Below, one piece after another: positions 32,421 to 42,329 of a DNA stretch of 64,000 nucleotides (the stretch's first letter is position 1; the number at the start of each line of letters is the position of its first letter). The notes below the pieces were generated by a model. That model searched no databases. It saw nothing but the letters and a program-made list of their open reading frames with translations, and had not been told where the DNA came from. Origin of the DNA: Eshraghiella sp964414835 (GTDB taxonomy: Bacteria; Bacillota; Clostridia; Lachnospirales; Lachnospiraceae). The DNA is taken from assembly GCA_964414835.1 (NCBI GenBank), contig CAYPWY010000007.1, forward strand, positions 1 to 64,000, given 5' to 3'. The position numbers were made by a program, and so were the translations under genes.

Positions 32421-33467
32421 TTACCGGGATTCCGGACTTTCCATATAGCTTTTTCTAAGTTGTCCACAGGCGCCGTCTATATCTCTGCCCATTTCTCTTC
32501 TTACGGTGACATTTATTCTGTTTTTCTCAAGTTTATTTTTAAATTTATTAATACGGTTAAGGTCTGACTGCTTGAAATTGCGCTCCTTTATGGGATTGAC
32601 AGGTATTAAATTAATATGGCAATTTATACCTTTTACAAGCTCTGATAATTGTCGGGCACATTCATCGGTATCATTCTCACCTTTGACAAGGCTGTATTCA
32701 AAGGTGACTCTTCTTCCTGTTTTGGCTATGTAATAGCCACACGCCTCCATAATCTCTGATATTGAATATTTATTAGCTATGGGCATAAGAGCCCTGCGCC
32801 GTTCGTCATTGGGCGCATGAAGGGATATAGCAAGCGTCAGCTGCAGTTTCATATCCGCCAGCTCATAAATTCTCGGAACAAGACCGCAGGTGGAAACCGT
32901 AAGGTTTCTGGCGCTTATATTAAGTCCGTTGCCGTCTGTAAGCAGCTTTTCAAACCTGATAAAATTATCAAAATTGTCAAACGGTTCTCCTGAGCCCATT
33001 ACAACAACATTGGAAACTCGTTCACCTGTATCTTCCTGTATTCTGTATATCTGGTCAAGCATCTCAGCCGGAGTCAGGTTTCTTGCCAGCCCGTCAAGGG
33101 TTGACGCACAGAACTTACACCCCATCCTGCATCCCGCCTGTGATGATATGCACACAGAATTGCCGTGGTGATAATGCATAAGCACGCTCTCTATAAGATT
33201 GCCATCACTGAGTCTGAAAAGATATTTGGCTGTGCCGTCCTCCTTGGATACCTGAACACGTACTTTTTCCAAAACCGTAAGCTGACAGCATTTTGCAAGC
33301 TCCTCACGCATCTTAACCGGCAGGTTGCTCATAGCTTCAAAGCCTGTCACAAGCTTAACATGCATCCATTCATATAGCTGTTTTGCCCTGAATGCAGGTA
33401 ATCCAAGAGCTATAATATATTCTGTTAACTCCTCCAAATTCATGGATTTAATATCTGTTTTATCCAT
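32421..33467 (-). CDS. rlmN: 23S rRNA / tRNA adenine-C2 methyltransferase
   Basis: 348 residues. A radical-SAM enzyme that methylates A2503 of 23S rRNA and A37 of tRNAs. The cluster motif CRMGCKFCAS (CxxxCxxC), MGSGEPFDN, and the C-terminal GACGQLRKSY with the methyl-carrying Cys are present. The last residues (SPESR) differ from those encoded by the displaced copy at 31623-31711, so the gene seems to have received a new tail. Starts 2 bp after the rsmB stop. Confidence 0.96.
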   Translation of the reverse strand: MDKTDIKSMNLEELTEYIIALGLPAFRAKQLYEWMHVKLVTGFEAMSNLPVKMREELAKCCQLTVLEKVRVQVSKEDGTAKYLFRLSDGNLIESVLMHYHHGNSVCISSQAGCRMGCKFCASTLDGLARNLTPAEMLDQIYRIQEDTGERVSNVVVMGSGEPFDNFDNFIRFEKLLTDGNGLNISARNLTVSTCGLVPRIYELADMKLQLTLAISLHAPNDERRRALMPIANKYSISEIMEACGYYIAKTGRRVTFEYSLVKGENDTDECARQLSELVKGINCHINLIPVNPIKERNFKQSDLNRINKFKNKLEKNRINVTVRREMGRDIDGACGQLRKSYMESPESR

Positions 33468-33469
33468 AG

Positions 33470-34819
33470 CTATTCCTGTCTTTTAAATGCCGCAATGAAA
33501 AATCCGTCAAATTCATTGTCAAACATACCCGGCTTAATCTCAACAAAGCCGTCTTCAGTAACACAAGCTCCAAGGGCTGCCGGTATTCTTGCTTCAATAT
33601 TGATTATATCAAAACCGGACTTTTCAGCAAAATAGCGTGCATTCATAATATTTTCCTGAGGATTAAGGGTACATGTGCTGTATATAAGCGTGCCTCCCTT
33701 TTTAACGTAACGGCTTACCACATCAAGCATTTTCCTCTGGAGTGCACAAAGCTCCTCAAGCCCCTCAGGCGATGCATGATATTTTATATCCGGCTTCTTA
33801 TTGAGTATGCCCAAGCCTGAACATGGCAAATCTGCTATAACTATATCTGCCCTATTCTCCCACTTTGAATCGTATTCCGTTGCGTCAAATACGCAGGTAT
33901 CTATGTTATCAAAGCCCATTCTGGCTATGTTGTCTTCTATAAGCGAAATTTTATTATAGGATATATCCCTTGCCTCAATATGTCCTCCTGCGCCAAGGGC
34001 TTCGGCTATGTGAAGACTTTTCCCTCCCGGAGCCGCACACACATCAAGAACAATATCCTGCGGCTTTGGGGCAGCGGCATATTTTACAAGCATTGAGCTT
34101 GCATCCTGAACCGCAAACAGACCTTCATTAAACTCTTTAAGACTTTCAAGGTAGTCATATCCCCATATCATAAGTGCCTCATCAATATAAGAGGATTGAA
34201 TTACATTTATCCCTTGATTTTTAAGGCTGATTGCTAAATCTTCCGGAGATGTTCCTGCGGAATTGCATCTTATGGTAAGCGGTCTTTTGGTAAACTGTGC
34301 TTCAAGCATTGTCTCAGTTGTTTCATAGCCATAGGATTTTATCCAAAGCTCTGTAAGCCACCGTGGAGTTGAATATTTTATGCTGAGAAAATCCGGTGAG
34401 TTCTCATCCGGGTATTGTATGTCTGATTTGTTACGTGCTATATTTCTCAGAACACCGTTGACAAAACCTTTAAGTGTTGCAAATCCCCTTTTGGCTGCAA
34501 GCTTTACCGCCTCATTACAGACAGCAAAATCCGCCGTACCTTCCATATATATTATTTGATACACGCTCATTCGCATAAGATTCCGGATTACAGGCTTCAT
34601 TCTGTCCGACTTAACCTTGGAAAAACAGTCAACTATATAATCAATGGTAATCCTTCTTTCAACACTTCCAAGCACCACATGGGATATAAATGCCCTATCG
34701 TTATGTGGAAGATACTGGTATTTCCTGAGTGCATCAGAAAGTACAAGATTAGCATACTGCTGTTTTTCATTGACTTCCAGTAAAATGTCTAAAATAACGC
34801 TTCTTGTATTCACCTGCAT
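33470..34819 (-). CDS. rsmB: 16S rRNA cytosine-C5 methyltransferase
   Basis: 449 residues from the ATG at 34819 (a GTG at 34831 abuts the ribosome site GGAAGG). Makes m5C967 in 16S rRNA. An N-terminal NusB-like RNA-binding domain (about 1-140) is followed by a Rossmann methyltransferase with SAM motif DVCAAPGGKSLHIAEAL, catalytic Cys in DLPCSGLGILNKKPDIK and second Cys in YSTCTLNPQEN. Part of the def-fmt-rsmB-rlmN translation block. Confidence 0.95.
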   Translation of the reverse strand: MQVNTRSVILDILLEVNEKQQYANLVLSDALRKYQYLPHNDRAFISHVVLGSVERRITIDYIVDCFSKVKSDRMKPVIRNLMRMSVYQIIYMEGTADFAVCNEAVKLAAKRGFATLKGFVNGVLRNIARNKSDIQYPDENSPDFLSIKYSTPRWLTELWIKSYGYETTETMLEAQFTKRPLTIRCNSAGTSPEDLAISLKNQGINVIQSSYIDEALMIWGYDYLESLKEFNEGLFAVQDASSMLVKYAAAPKPQDIVLDVCAAPGGKSLHIAEALGAGGHIEARDISYNKISLIEDNIARMGFDNIDTCVFDATEYDSKWENRADIVIADLPCSGLGILNKKPDIKYHASPEGLEELCALQRKMLDVVSRYVKKGGTLIYSTCTLNPQENIMNARYFAEKSGFDIINIEARIPAALGACVTEDGFVEIKPGMFDNEFDGFFIAAFKRQE

Positions 34820-34891
34820 TGTCTGCTGCACCCTTCCTTTGCTATTTTAATAAGCTTCCGCTGAGAATCCTTACATCCCCTGATGCACAGA

Positions 34892-35821
34892 TTACCCCAG
34901 CTTCATTCCCACGTGAACATCATACCCAAGCATAAAAGCTCCTGCCGCCATTCTTTTTTTGCCTTCAATCTGAAGCTCTTCAATGGCAAGTCCCTTATCG
35001 CCTGTTGCAACATATATACGAAGCTTATCGGTCTTATAAACAGTTCCTGCCTCGTAGCCTGAGCAGTCCGTATCGTCAACGGAAGCTTTCCAGATTTTAA
35101 GGCTTTTTCCGTTGATTGATGTAAAAGCACTGGGCCATGGATTAAGTCCTCTTATAAGCCGTTCTATGACAACGGCACTATTGGTAAAGTCAATCAGACC
35201 CGTCTGTTTGTCCAGCTTGCCTGCATGTGTAGCTTCTCCGCTTTGGCTGACAGGCGTTATTGTTCCTTTTTCAAGACCGTCAAGCGTATCTACAAGAAGT
35301 CTTGCGCCAATATCGGAAAGCCTGTCAAAAAGGCTTCCCCCCGTTTCATCAGCTGCAAGCTCGTATTTCTCAACCATAAGCATATCCCCGGTATCAATGC
35401 CCTCGTCCATACGCATAATGGTAACTCCGCTTTCCCTATCTCCATTGATGACCGCCCATTGTATGGGAGCTGCACCACGGTATTTAGGAAGAAGGGATGC
35501 GTGTACATTGACACATCCGAAACGCGGGAATTCAAGTATATCTTTTGGAAGAATCTGACCGAAGGCAACTACCACTATAACATCGGGATTGATTTTCTTA
35601 AGTTCATCTGCCACATCCGACTGACGGATTTTGACAGGCTGATAAACAGGTATGCCATACTCCACAGCTTTTTCTTTAACAGGCGGAAACTTTAACTGTC
35701 CGCTTCTTCCCTGTGGTTTATCAGGCTGTGTTATGACAGCCTCAACACTGTGTCCCGCTTTGATAATCGCCTCAAGGGTATTTACGGCAAAGTCGGGCGT
35801 TCCCATAAAAACTACTCTCAT
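34892..35821 (-). CDS. fmt: Methionyl-tRNA formyltransferase
   Basis: 309 residues. Formylates initiator Met-tRNA using 10-formyl-THF, supplied by Fhs and FolD encoded nearby. N-terminal MGTPDFAV and catalytic HASLLPKYRGAAPIQWAVINGD with GVTIMRMDEGIDTGDML are present, followed by the C-terminal OB-type domain. The start overlaps the def stop by 4 bp, pairing formylation with deformylation. Confidence 0.97.
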   Translation of the reverse strand: MRVVFMGTPDFAVNTLEAIIKAGHSVEAVITQPDKPQGRSGQLKFPPVKEKAVEYGIPVYQPVKIRQSDVADELKKINPDVIVVVAFGQILPKDILEFPRFGCVNVHASLLPKYRGAAPIQWAVINGDRESGVTIMRMDEGIDTGDMLMVEKYELAADETGGSLFDRLSDIGARLLVDTLDGLEKGTITPVSQSGEATHAGKLDKQTGLIDFTNSAVVIERLIRGLNPWPSAFTSINGKSLKIWKASVDDTDCSGYEAGTVYKTDKLRIYVATGDKGLAIEELQIEGKKRMAAGAFMLGYDVHVGMKLG

Positions 35822-36294
35822 TCCTGCTCCTCACTTGCAACCACATCCATAAGCTCGCCTTCAATATGGTCTATATACAAATCTCCATCAAGATGAGCTA
35901 ACTCATGACAGATGGCTCTTGCCATCAGCTCGTCACCCTCAATAATGTACTCCTTCATATCCGCATCATATGCCTTGGCTTTAACATGCATAGGTCTTGT
36001 GACAATACCTGCCTTGCCCGGAACGCTAAGGCATCCCTCCTGTCCCGTCTGGCTTCCTGATGTTTCAAGAATCTGAGGGTTTATCATAACAACAGGTCCG
36101 TCACCTATATCAATCACTACTATTCTTTTCAAGATACCTACCTGCGGCGCTGCAAGACCCACTCCATCAGCATTGTACATCGTATCAAGCATATCGCCTA
36201 TAAGCTCCTTGGTTCTTGCGTCAACCTGGCTTACATTCTTGCATACCTTACGTAAAATAGGGTCTCCTTCAACTCTTATATTTCTTAATGCCAT
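35818..36294 (-). CDS. def: Peptide deformylase
   Basis: 158 residues from the ATG at 36294 (AAGGAGG, 6-bp spacing). Removes the formyl group from new proteins. All three motifs are there: GVGLAAPQVG, EGCLSVPG and CHELAHLDGDLYIDH (HExxH metal site). The extended reading to 36357 would overlap priA and has no ribosome site. Confidence 0.96.
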   Translation of the reverse strand: MALRNIRVEGDPILRKVCKNVSQVDARTKELIGDMLDTMYNADGVGLAAPQVGILKRIVVIDIGDGPVVMINPQILETSGSQTGQEGCLSVPGKAGIVTRPMHVKAKAYDADMKEYIIEGDELMARAICHELAHLDGDLYIDHIEGELMDVVASEEQE

Positions 36295-36310
36295 ATTCTC
36301 CTCCTTCAAA

Positions 36311-38524
36311 CTATCGAAAATCAAACATAACACGGCAGTCCTTGAACTGTTCCTCATTATCTTTCAGGTAGCTTTCTATTTTATCTTTTATATGTGTCAG
36401 CTTTGTGTATTCTTTACATTTATAATAAATCATCCTGTAATAAATGTCATTAATTTTATAAATCGCCGCATCTGCCGGTCCTATAATCTTTATACCGGAT
36501 GCTTTTGCTTCATCATCAGATGTCAAATCCCGCAGCTTACGTGACAATGCAATAGTTTCTGCTTCACTGGCTCCTGCTGTTTTGACGGACAGCATATGAT
36601 TGGCAGGCGGATAATCCATAAGCTCCCTGTATCCCATCTCTTCTTCATAGAATGACTCATAATCCTGCGTGGCAGCGTGAACTATACTGTAATGCTCCGG
36701 GTCATATGTCTGTATCACAACATTGCCGGGGTTTTCTCCTCTTCCTGCTCTTCCTGCCGCCTGTGTCAGCAGTTCAAAAGTGACTTCCGCCGCCCTGTAA
36801 TCAGGGCTGTGAAGCGATGTATCTGCAAGAAGTATTCCAACAAGGGTAACATTGCCGAAATCATGTCCCTTAACAATCATCTGGGTTCCTATAAGTATAT
36901 CGGCATCATGGTTGGAAAATTTCTCCAATATCGCCCTATGCCCTTCTTTGCCTTTGGTAGTGTCCAAATCCATTCTCAACACTCTTGCATTGGGAAAATG
37001 CTTAAGAGTGTCCTCCTCGACTTTCTCCGTTCCGGCCTTGAACGTACCTATATGTTTGGAACCGCATTGGGGGCATATGGAAGTAAATACCGTTTCATAA
37101 CCGCAATAATGGCACACAAGCCTGTTTCTGCCATGCTGTGTAAGTGAAACATCACAATGAGGACATTGTATCACATTGCCGCAGTCCCTGCAATTAATAA
37201 AGCCCTGATAACCTCTCCTGTTGAGGAAAAGCATAATCTGTTCTTTCCTGTCAAGCCGGTCTTTTATCAGCTCTTTAAGTCTGTCACTGAACATTGAGCG
37301 GTTTCCCTTTTTCATTTCATTGCGCAAATCTACCACGTCAACATGGGGCATGGTTCCTGCACCTGCTCTCCTGTCAAGCCGGTACAGCTTGTATATTCCA
37401 TTCATACATCTGTTGTATGCTTCAAGTGATGGCGTTGCCGAACCGAGTATTACCTTGGCATTGGTCATCCGGGCAAGCTCAATGGCGGTCTCTCTTGCAT
37501 GGTATCTGGGAACGGACTCGCTTTGGTAGGCATTCTCATGTTCCTCGTCTATTATTATTGCGCCGAGATTTTTAAAGGGAGTAAAAAGAGCTGAGCGGGG
37601 GCCAATCATTATTTTAAGCCTTCCCTCCTCTGCCATTTTAAAACGGTCATATTTTTCACCTTTGGATAATCTGGAATTGATTACCGACACAATGCTTCCG
37701 AATCGCATGTAGAAACGCATTATGGTCTGATATGTCAGTGAAATCTCAGGAATGAGAACGATAACCTGACGCCCCTGTTCCAGAATATGGTGTATTACCT
37801 CCATATACACCTCTGTTTTGCCGCTTCCCGTAACTCCTTTTATGAGGCAGGTGCTCATATCGCCGCTGTCATAATCGGAAATAATGCTGTTGATTACGGA
37901 CATTTGTTCTTCATTAAGTTCTATATGCTTCTGCTGTTTTGCACTTATATTAATTGAATTGCGAAATACCGTTATCTCCTCTATATCAATAAGTCCTGCC
38001 TGATTAAGCGCCCTTATTGAAGCCGGTGAAACATTCAGCTTATCAACCAGAAGAGAATACTCTGTGACGGGATTTTCCGATAATGCATGAAGTATTCTGG
38101 ACTGGGCTTTTTTCCTTCTGCCGTATTCATCTGCCAAAAGCTTCGCCTCTTCAGGTGATGTCAAAAGCCGTACTGTCTTTCTGTTTTCCTGACGCACTTT
38201 TTCCTTGACGGGAATTACCGTTTTAAGTGCCTGATTTATTGTTGAGCCATAGCTGGTCTTCATCCAGTAAGCCAGCTTTATCATTCTCTCGTCAATGGCA
38301 AGACTGTCCGGCACTACATCCTCAATATCTCGTATTCTTTCAGGCTCAATCTCAGGAGTATGGCTGAACTCAACCACATAACCTGTTCTGCGGCTGTTTC
38401 CAAAAGGGATATTCACCTTACTGCCGATAGCCACCGCATCCGCAAGACTGTCAGGTATACTGTACTGAAAGGTTTTATCAAGTTTTTCATGGGAAATGTC
38501 AACTATGACACCGGCATATTTCAT
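36311..38524 (-). CDS. priA: Primosomal protein N' (replication restart helicase)
   Basis: 737 residues. Reloads the replisome at collapsed forks. Walker A GVTGSGKTEVY, Walker B IIIDEEHENAYQ, the paired zinc motifs (NCRDCGNVIQCPHCDVSL and CHYCGYETVFTSICPQCGS) inserted in the helicase core, and QAAGRAGRG for motif VI are visible. It starts the priA-def-fmt group and follows murE by 12 bp. Confidence 0.96.
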   Translation of the reverse strand: MKYAGVIVDISHEKLDKTFQYSIPDSLADAVAIGSKVNIPFGNSRRTGYVVEFSHTPEIEPERIRDIEDVVPDSLAIDERMIKLAYWMKTSYGSTINQALKTVIPVKEKVRQENRKTVRLLTSPEEAKLLADEYGRRKKAQSRILHALSENPVTEYSLLVDKLNVSPASIRALNQAGLIDIEEITVFRNSINISAKQQKHIELNEEQMSVINSIISDYDSGDMSTCLIKGVTGSGKTEVYMEVIHHILEQGRQVIVLIPEISLTYQTIMRFYMRFGSIVSVINSRLSKGEKYDRFKMAEEGRLKIMIGPRSALFTPFKNLGAIIIDEEHENAYQSESVPRYHARETAIELARMTNAKVILGSATPSLEAYNRCMNGIYKLYRLDRRAGAGTMPHVDVVDLRNEMKKGNRSMFSDRLKELIKDRLDRKEQIMLFLNRRGYQGFINCRDCGNVIQCPHCDVSLTQHGRNRLVCHYCGYETVFTSICPQCGSKHIGTFKAGTEKVEEDTLKHFPNARVLRMDLDTTKGKEGHRAILEKFSNHDADILIGTQMIVKGHDFGNVTLVGILLADTSLHSPDYRAAEVTFELLTQAAGRAGRGENPGNVVIQTYDPEHYSIVHAATQDYESFYEEEMGYRELMDYPPANHMLSVKTAGASEAETIALSRKLRDLTSDDEAKASGIKIIGPADAAIYKINDIYYRMIYYKCKEYTKLTHIKDKIESYLKDNEEQFKDCRVMFDFR

Positions 38525-38536
38525 TGGCTGCTCCTG

Positions 38537-40006
38537 TTATTTTATCAGTCCTGCGGCTTTCTCTATCAGCTCGCGGTCGGACATATGGTATTTTACTCCT
38601 TTAATTTCCTGATAGTCCTCGTGGCCTTTACCTGCCACAACTATAATATCTCCCCTCTGTCCATTATCTATGGCGTATTTGACTGCCTCTCCCCTGTCGG
38701 CAATTTTAATGTATTTACCCGATGTTTTCCTGATTCCTGTCTCAATGTCATTCATTATCGCCTCAGGTTCCTCGTTGCGTGGATTATCGCTTGTTATAAC
38801 TGTAAAATCTGACATCTGTCCTGATATTTCTCCCATATCAAAACGTCGCTGTGGGGAACGGTTTCCTCCGCAGCCAAAAACAGTGACAATTCTGTTAGGA
38901 TGATATTCCCTCAGTGTTGCCAGCAGACTTTTCAGACTCATGGCATTATGGGCGTAATCTATCATCACAATAAAATCATCCGACACCTTGACAGGCTCCA
39001 CACGTCCTGCCGCCTTTGTATTGTAAAGCGCTTTTTCCAAAAGCTCTTTATCTACATTAAAATGCCCTGTAACGGCAATGGCACAAAGTGAATTGTACAC
39101 CGAAAATTCTCCCGGAAGAGTAAGCTCCACATGCATATTCTGTCTGCCCTTTACATCATATGAGGTGGTTATGTGACCGCTGTCGTGGGAGTAAACTATA
39201 TTATCTGCGTATATTGATGCTGCGGAGCTTAAACCATAGGTTTCAAGCTCACAGGTATGGCCTTCAAGCACCATATCCGCATGTTCATTGTCTATATTCA
39301 CAATTCCTGTTTTACATTGTCTGAACAATCGTCCCTTGCAGGCTGCATAATCCTCAAAGGAGCTGTGCTCATTGGGACCTATATGGTCCGGTTCAAGATT
39401 TGTCAGCACTCCTATATCAAAAATAATTCCTGCGGTTCTGTGAAGCATAAGCGCCTGCGAAGACACTTCCATAACAACACATTTGCATCCCGCTTTTACC
39501 ATTCTGTCAAAATATTCCTGAACCTTGTAGGATTCCGGCGTGGTATTAACAGAAGGAATATGTTCATCACCGATAATATTCTCCACAGTGCCAATAAGTC
39601 CGGTTTTGATATTACATGCCTCAAGTATATCACGTACCATAAACGTGGTTGTTGTTTTGCCTTTAGTACCTGTTATTCCTATGGTAAAAAGCTTTTCCGC
39701 CGGATAATCAAAAAATGCGGCTGACATATAGGCAAGTGCCAGCCTTGTGTCGGCAGTTTTGACTACGGTAACACCGGTAAGCGCATCTGTTATGTCAATA
39801 TCACGCTCTATGATAATTGCGGCAGCGCCTTTTTGAACCACATCATCAATGAATGTATGACCATCAACAACCGCCCCGCTTATGCAAACAAACACATCCC
39901 CCTTTGATACTTTTCGTGAGTCATATTGGAGATTGTTAACCTCTATACCGCGCTCGCCATTGATTAAATCATAATTTAATTTTTGTAATAATTTGTCAAG
40001 AACCAT
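38537..40006 (-). CDS. murE: UDP-MurNAc-tripeptide synthetase, meso-diaminopimelate type
   Basis: 489 residues from the ATG at 40006 (a TTG start at 40024 is less likely). Adds the third stem-peptide residue of peptidoglycan. ATP loop GTKGKTTTTFMV, Lys-carbamylation region, and the substrate-selecting motif SDNPRNEEP, which marks enzymes using meso-diaminopimelate rather than lysine. It clusters with murF at 40922, with folD between. Confidence 0.95.
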   Translation of the reverse strand: MVLDKLLQKLNYDLINGERGIEVNNLQYDSRKVSKGDVFVCISGAVVDGHTFIDDVVQKGAAAIIIERDIDITDALTGVTVVKTADTRLALAYMSAAFFDYPAEKLFTIGITGTKGKTTTTFMVRDILEACNIKTGLIGTVENIIGDEHIPSVNTTPESYKVQEYFDRMVKAGCKCVVMEVSSQALMLHRTAGIIFDIGVLTNLEPDHIGPNEHSSFEDYAACKGRLFRQCKTGIVNIDNEHADMVLEGHTCELETYGLSSAASIYADNIVYSHDSGHITTSYDVKGRQNMHVELTLPGEFSVYNSLCAIAVTGHFNVDKELLEKALYNTKAAGRVEPVKVSDDFIVMIDYAHNAMSLKSLLATLREYHPNRIVTVFGCGGNRSPQRRFDMGEISGQMSDFTVITSDNPRNEEPEAIMNDIETGIRKTSGKYIKIADRGEAVKYAIDNGQRGDIIVVAGKGHEDYQEIKGVKYHMSDRELIEKAAGLIK

Positions 40007-40048
40007 ATGTCTGCCTTTCTGCAATTATATTATAAATACATACAAATG

Positions 40049-40909
40049 CTATTTTTGAATTTCTACCGAATTAACGCAATTACTCATAAGCATTGCAATT
40101 GTCATAGGTCCTACGCCACCCGGAACAGGTGTTATGGCAGAAGCGGCAGGCAGCACATCATCATAATCCACATCTCCGCAAAGTATGCTCTTCCCGCTTT
40201 CACTTGTTCCCAGTCTGTGTATTCCCACATCTATAATTACTGCGCCTTCCTTTACATATTCCCTTGTAATAAACTTCGGCTTGCCGATTGCCACCACAAG
40301 AATATCCGCTCGCTTTGTGACCGCCTTTAAATCCGATGTCTTTGAATGGCAGATTGTTACGGTTCCGTTCTCTCTCAGCAGCAGCAGCGCCATAGGCTTT
40401 CCTACAATATTACTCCTGCCTACCACTACACATTCCTTACCTGTTATATCAATTCCGCTTCTCTTAATCAGTTCAATAATTCCGGCAGGCGTACATGACA
40501 CAAATCCTTTCTGTCCTATGCTCAAAGCTCCTACGCTCTCAGGATGGAAGCCGTCAACATCCTTAAGCGGGTCAATAGCTTTGATAACCTTATCCTCATC
40601 TATATGCGCAGGAAGCGGAAGCTGTACAAGGATTCCGTTCACATCGGTTCTGGCATTCAGCTCCTTAATCAAATCAAGAAGCTCCGACTCTGTTGTTTCC
40701 TCAGGAAGCTCATATGCAAGCGAATCTATTCCGACATATGCGCAGGCTTTTTTCTTGTTGCCTACATATACACTTGATGCAGGGTCTGCACCTACCTGAA
40801 TGACCGCAAGACATATGTTTATGCCCTTTGACTTATATTCTGCCACTCGTTCCTTTAACTCATCCTTAATCTGTGTTGAAATTAATTTACCGTCAATTAT
40901 CTGTGCCAT
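40049..40909 (-). CDS. folD: Methylene-THF dehydrogenase / methenyl-THF cyclohydrolase
   Basis: 286 residues. Bifunctional NADP enzyme linking methylene- and 10-formyl-THF. Catalytic Tyr-Lys region VYVGNKKKACAYVGI, GILVQLPLPAHIDE, DVDGFHPESVG, nucleotide-binding VVGRSNIVGKPMALLL and PVPGGVGPMTIAML are present. With fhs at 42330 it forms the one-carbon segment within the wall-synthesis genes. Confidence 0.97.
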   Translation of the reverse strand: MAQIIDGKLISTQIKDELKERVAEYKSKGINICLAVIQVGADPASSVYVGNKKKACAYVGIDSLAYELPEETTESELLDLIKELNARTDVNGILVQLPLPAHIDEDKVIKAIDPLKDVDGFHPESVGALSIGQKGFVSCTPAGIIELIKRSGIDITGKECVVVGRSNIVGKPMALLLLRENGTVTICHSKTSDLKAVTKRADILVVAIGKPKFITREYVKEGAVIIDVGIHRLGTSESGKSILCGDVDYDDVLPAASAITPVPGGVGPMTIAMLMSNCVNSVEIQK

Positions 40910-40921
40910 ATGCTCTCTCCT

Positions 40922-42292
40922 TTAACACTGTCCGCCGCAAAGCGCCTTTACGCACTCATTAAGCTTCATACCTCTTGAACCCTTGAAAAGAACTGTATCC
41001 CCGGCATCAAGTTCATTTTTGAGATATTCATCAATCTGCTGCCTGTTTTCAAAATGCTTTATCTTTATATCTGTATTGGAAGCCGCTCCTGTACCGATAT
41101 TCAATGCCAATTCTCCGTAAGTAATCAATTCATCAACATTGTTCTGTGCAATAAATTCTCCCACCTGAAAATGATATTCCGGCGAATCCGTTCCAAGCTC
41201 CAGCATGTCAGCCAAAACAGCTATTTTACGTTTCCTTCCGACGGAACAAAGCACATCTATGCCTGCTTTCATGGAATCGGGACTTGCATTGTAGGAATCG
41301 TCTATAATCGTGATACCGTTATGCCGTATTATCTCCTGCCTCATTGCCACGCCGCCGTATCCAGCCAACGCATCCGCCGCTGCCTGAGGCTGTATGCCGT
41401 ATTTTTCCGCCACTGCCACTGCCACAAGCGCATTGCGCACATTGTGAAGTCCCGGCACATTAAGCTTTACATGGCATATTTTAACGCCGCTTTTCTCTAT
41501 ATGAAAATCTGCTGCATCGCCGGATATTATATCAACGGCACGATAGTCGTTGTTTTCATCCAATCCGAACAACACAACCTGTGACTTAAGCTCGGACATA
41601 TGCTTAAGAAGAATATTGTCATCTCCATTTAAAAATACAACGCCTCCATCCACAAGAGCATCAGCTATGTGAAATTTTTCTGCGCATATACCGTCCTGAG
41701 TTCCCAACTGCTCTATATGTGATACCCCGATATTGGTCACAATGGCACAGTCAAGGTCCACAAGCTCAGCAAGTCTCATCATCTCACCGGGCATACTCAT
41801 TCCCATCTCAATAACGGCAATTTCATCATCATATGTCATCTTTGAAAGCGTATTAGGCACACCTATCTGGCTGTTATTATTGCCCGATGTCTTAAACACC
41901 CTGAAGCCTGCTGACAATGCACATGCTACCATCTCCTTTGTGGTTGTTTTACCTACACTTCCGGTTATTCCCACCTTAGGTATGTTCATTCTTCTGCCGT
42001 AACACTTACCTATCTCCTGCATGGCAATTACCGTATTATCGACTTTTATACATGGCACCGCCGCTTCAAATGAGTCATGCTCACTTGTAAGCACAGCCGC
42101 AGCTCCTGCCTCTATTGCCCCTTCAATGAATTTATGGGCGTCAACCCTTTCACCTATAATTGGTACAAAAAGACAGTTTGTTCCTATTTCTTTGGAATTA
42201 GTGCTTATAGTTTCAATGTGTACCGTATCATCGCCGCAAAGCAGTCTTCCCTTTGTGGCTTCAAGAATATCTTTTACATAAAAATTCTGCAT
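40922..42292 (-). CDS. murF: UDP-MurNAc-tripeptide D-Ala-D-Ala ligase
   Basis: 456 residues from the ATG at 42292 (GGGAG, 6-bp spacing). Completes the UDP-MurNAc-pentapeptide. ATP loop GITGSVGKTTTKEMV, then AVIEMGMSMPGEM, NIGVSHIEQLG and the C-terminal domain with DDSYNASPDSM. Same strand and close spacing as folD and murE. Confidence 0.95.
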   Translation of the reverse strand: MQNFYVKDILEATKGRLLCGDDTVHIETISTNSKEIGTNCLFVPIIGERVDAHKFIEGAIEAGAAAVLTSEHDSFEAAVPCIKVDNTVIAMQEIGKCYGRRMNIPKVGITGSVGKTTTKEMVACALSAGFRVFKTSGNNNSQIGVPNTLSKMTYDDEIAVIEMGMSMPGEMMRLAELVDLDCAIVTNIGVSHIEQLGTQDGICAEKFHIADALVDGGVVFLNGDDNILLKHMSELKSQVVLFGLDENNDYRAVDIISGDAADFHIEKSGVKICHVKLNVPGLHNVRNALVAVAVAEKYGIQPQAAADALAGYGGVAMRQEIIRHNGITIIDDSYNASPDSMKAGIDVLCSVGRKRKIAVLADMLELGTDSPEYHFQVGEFIAQNNVDELITYGELALNIGTGAASNTDIKIKHFENRQQIDEYLKNELDAGDTVLFKGSRGMKLNECVKALCGGQC

Positions 42293-42329
42293 TATATCTC
42301 CCACGCTATCCGCTATTTATAATTTATAT

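Noticed and set aside
31712..32440. Insertion sequence or integrase in the rlmN-stp spacer
   Set aside because: No transposase, integrase or terminal inverted repeats seen; only the cystatin-like gene and the rlmN copy support past integration.
40185..40799. 204-codon ORF antisense to folD
   Set aside because: Ser/Thr-rich shadow of a well-supported gene.
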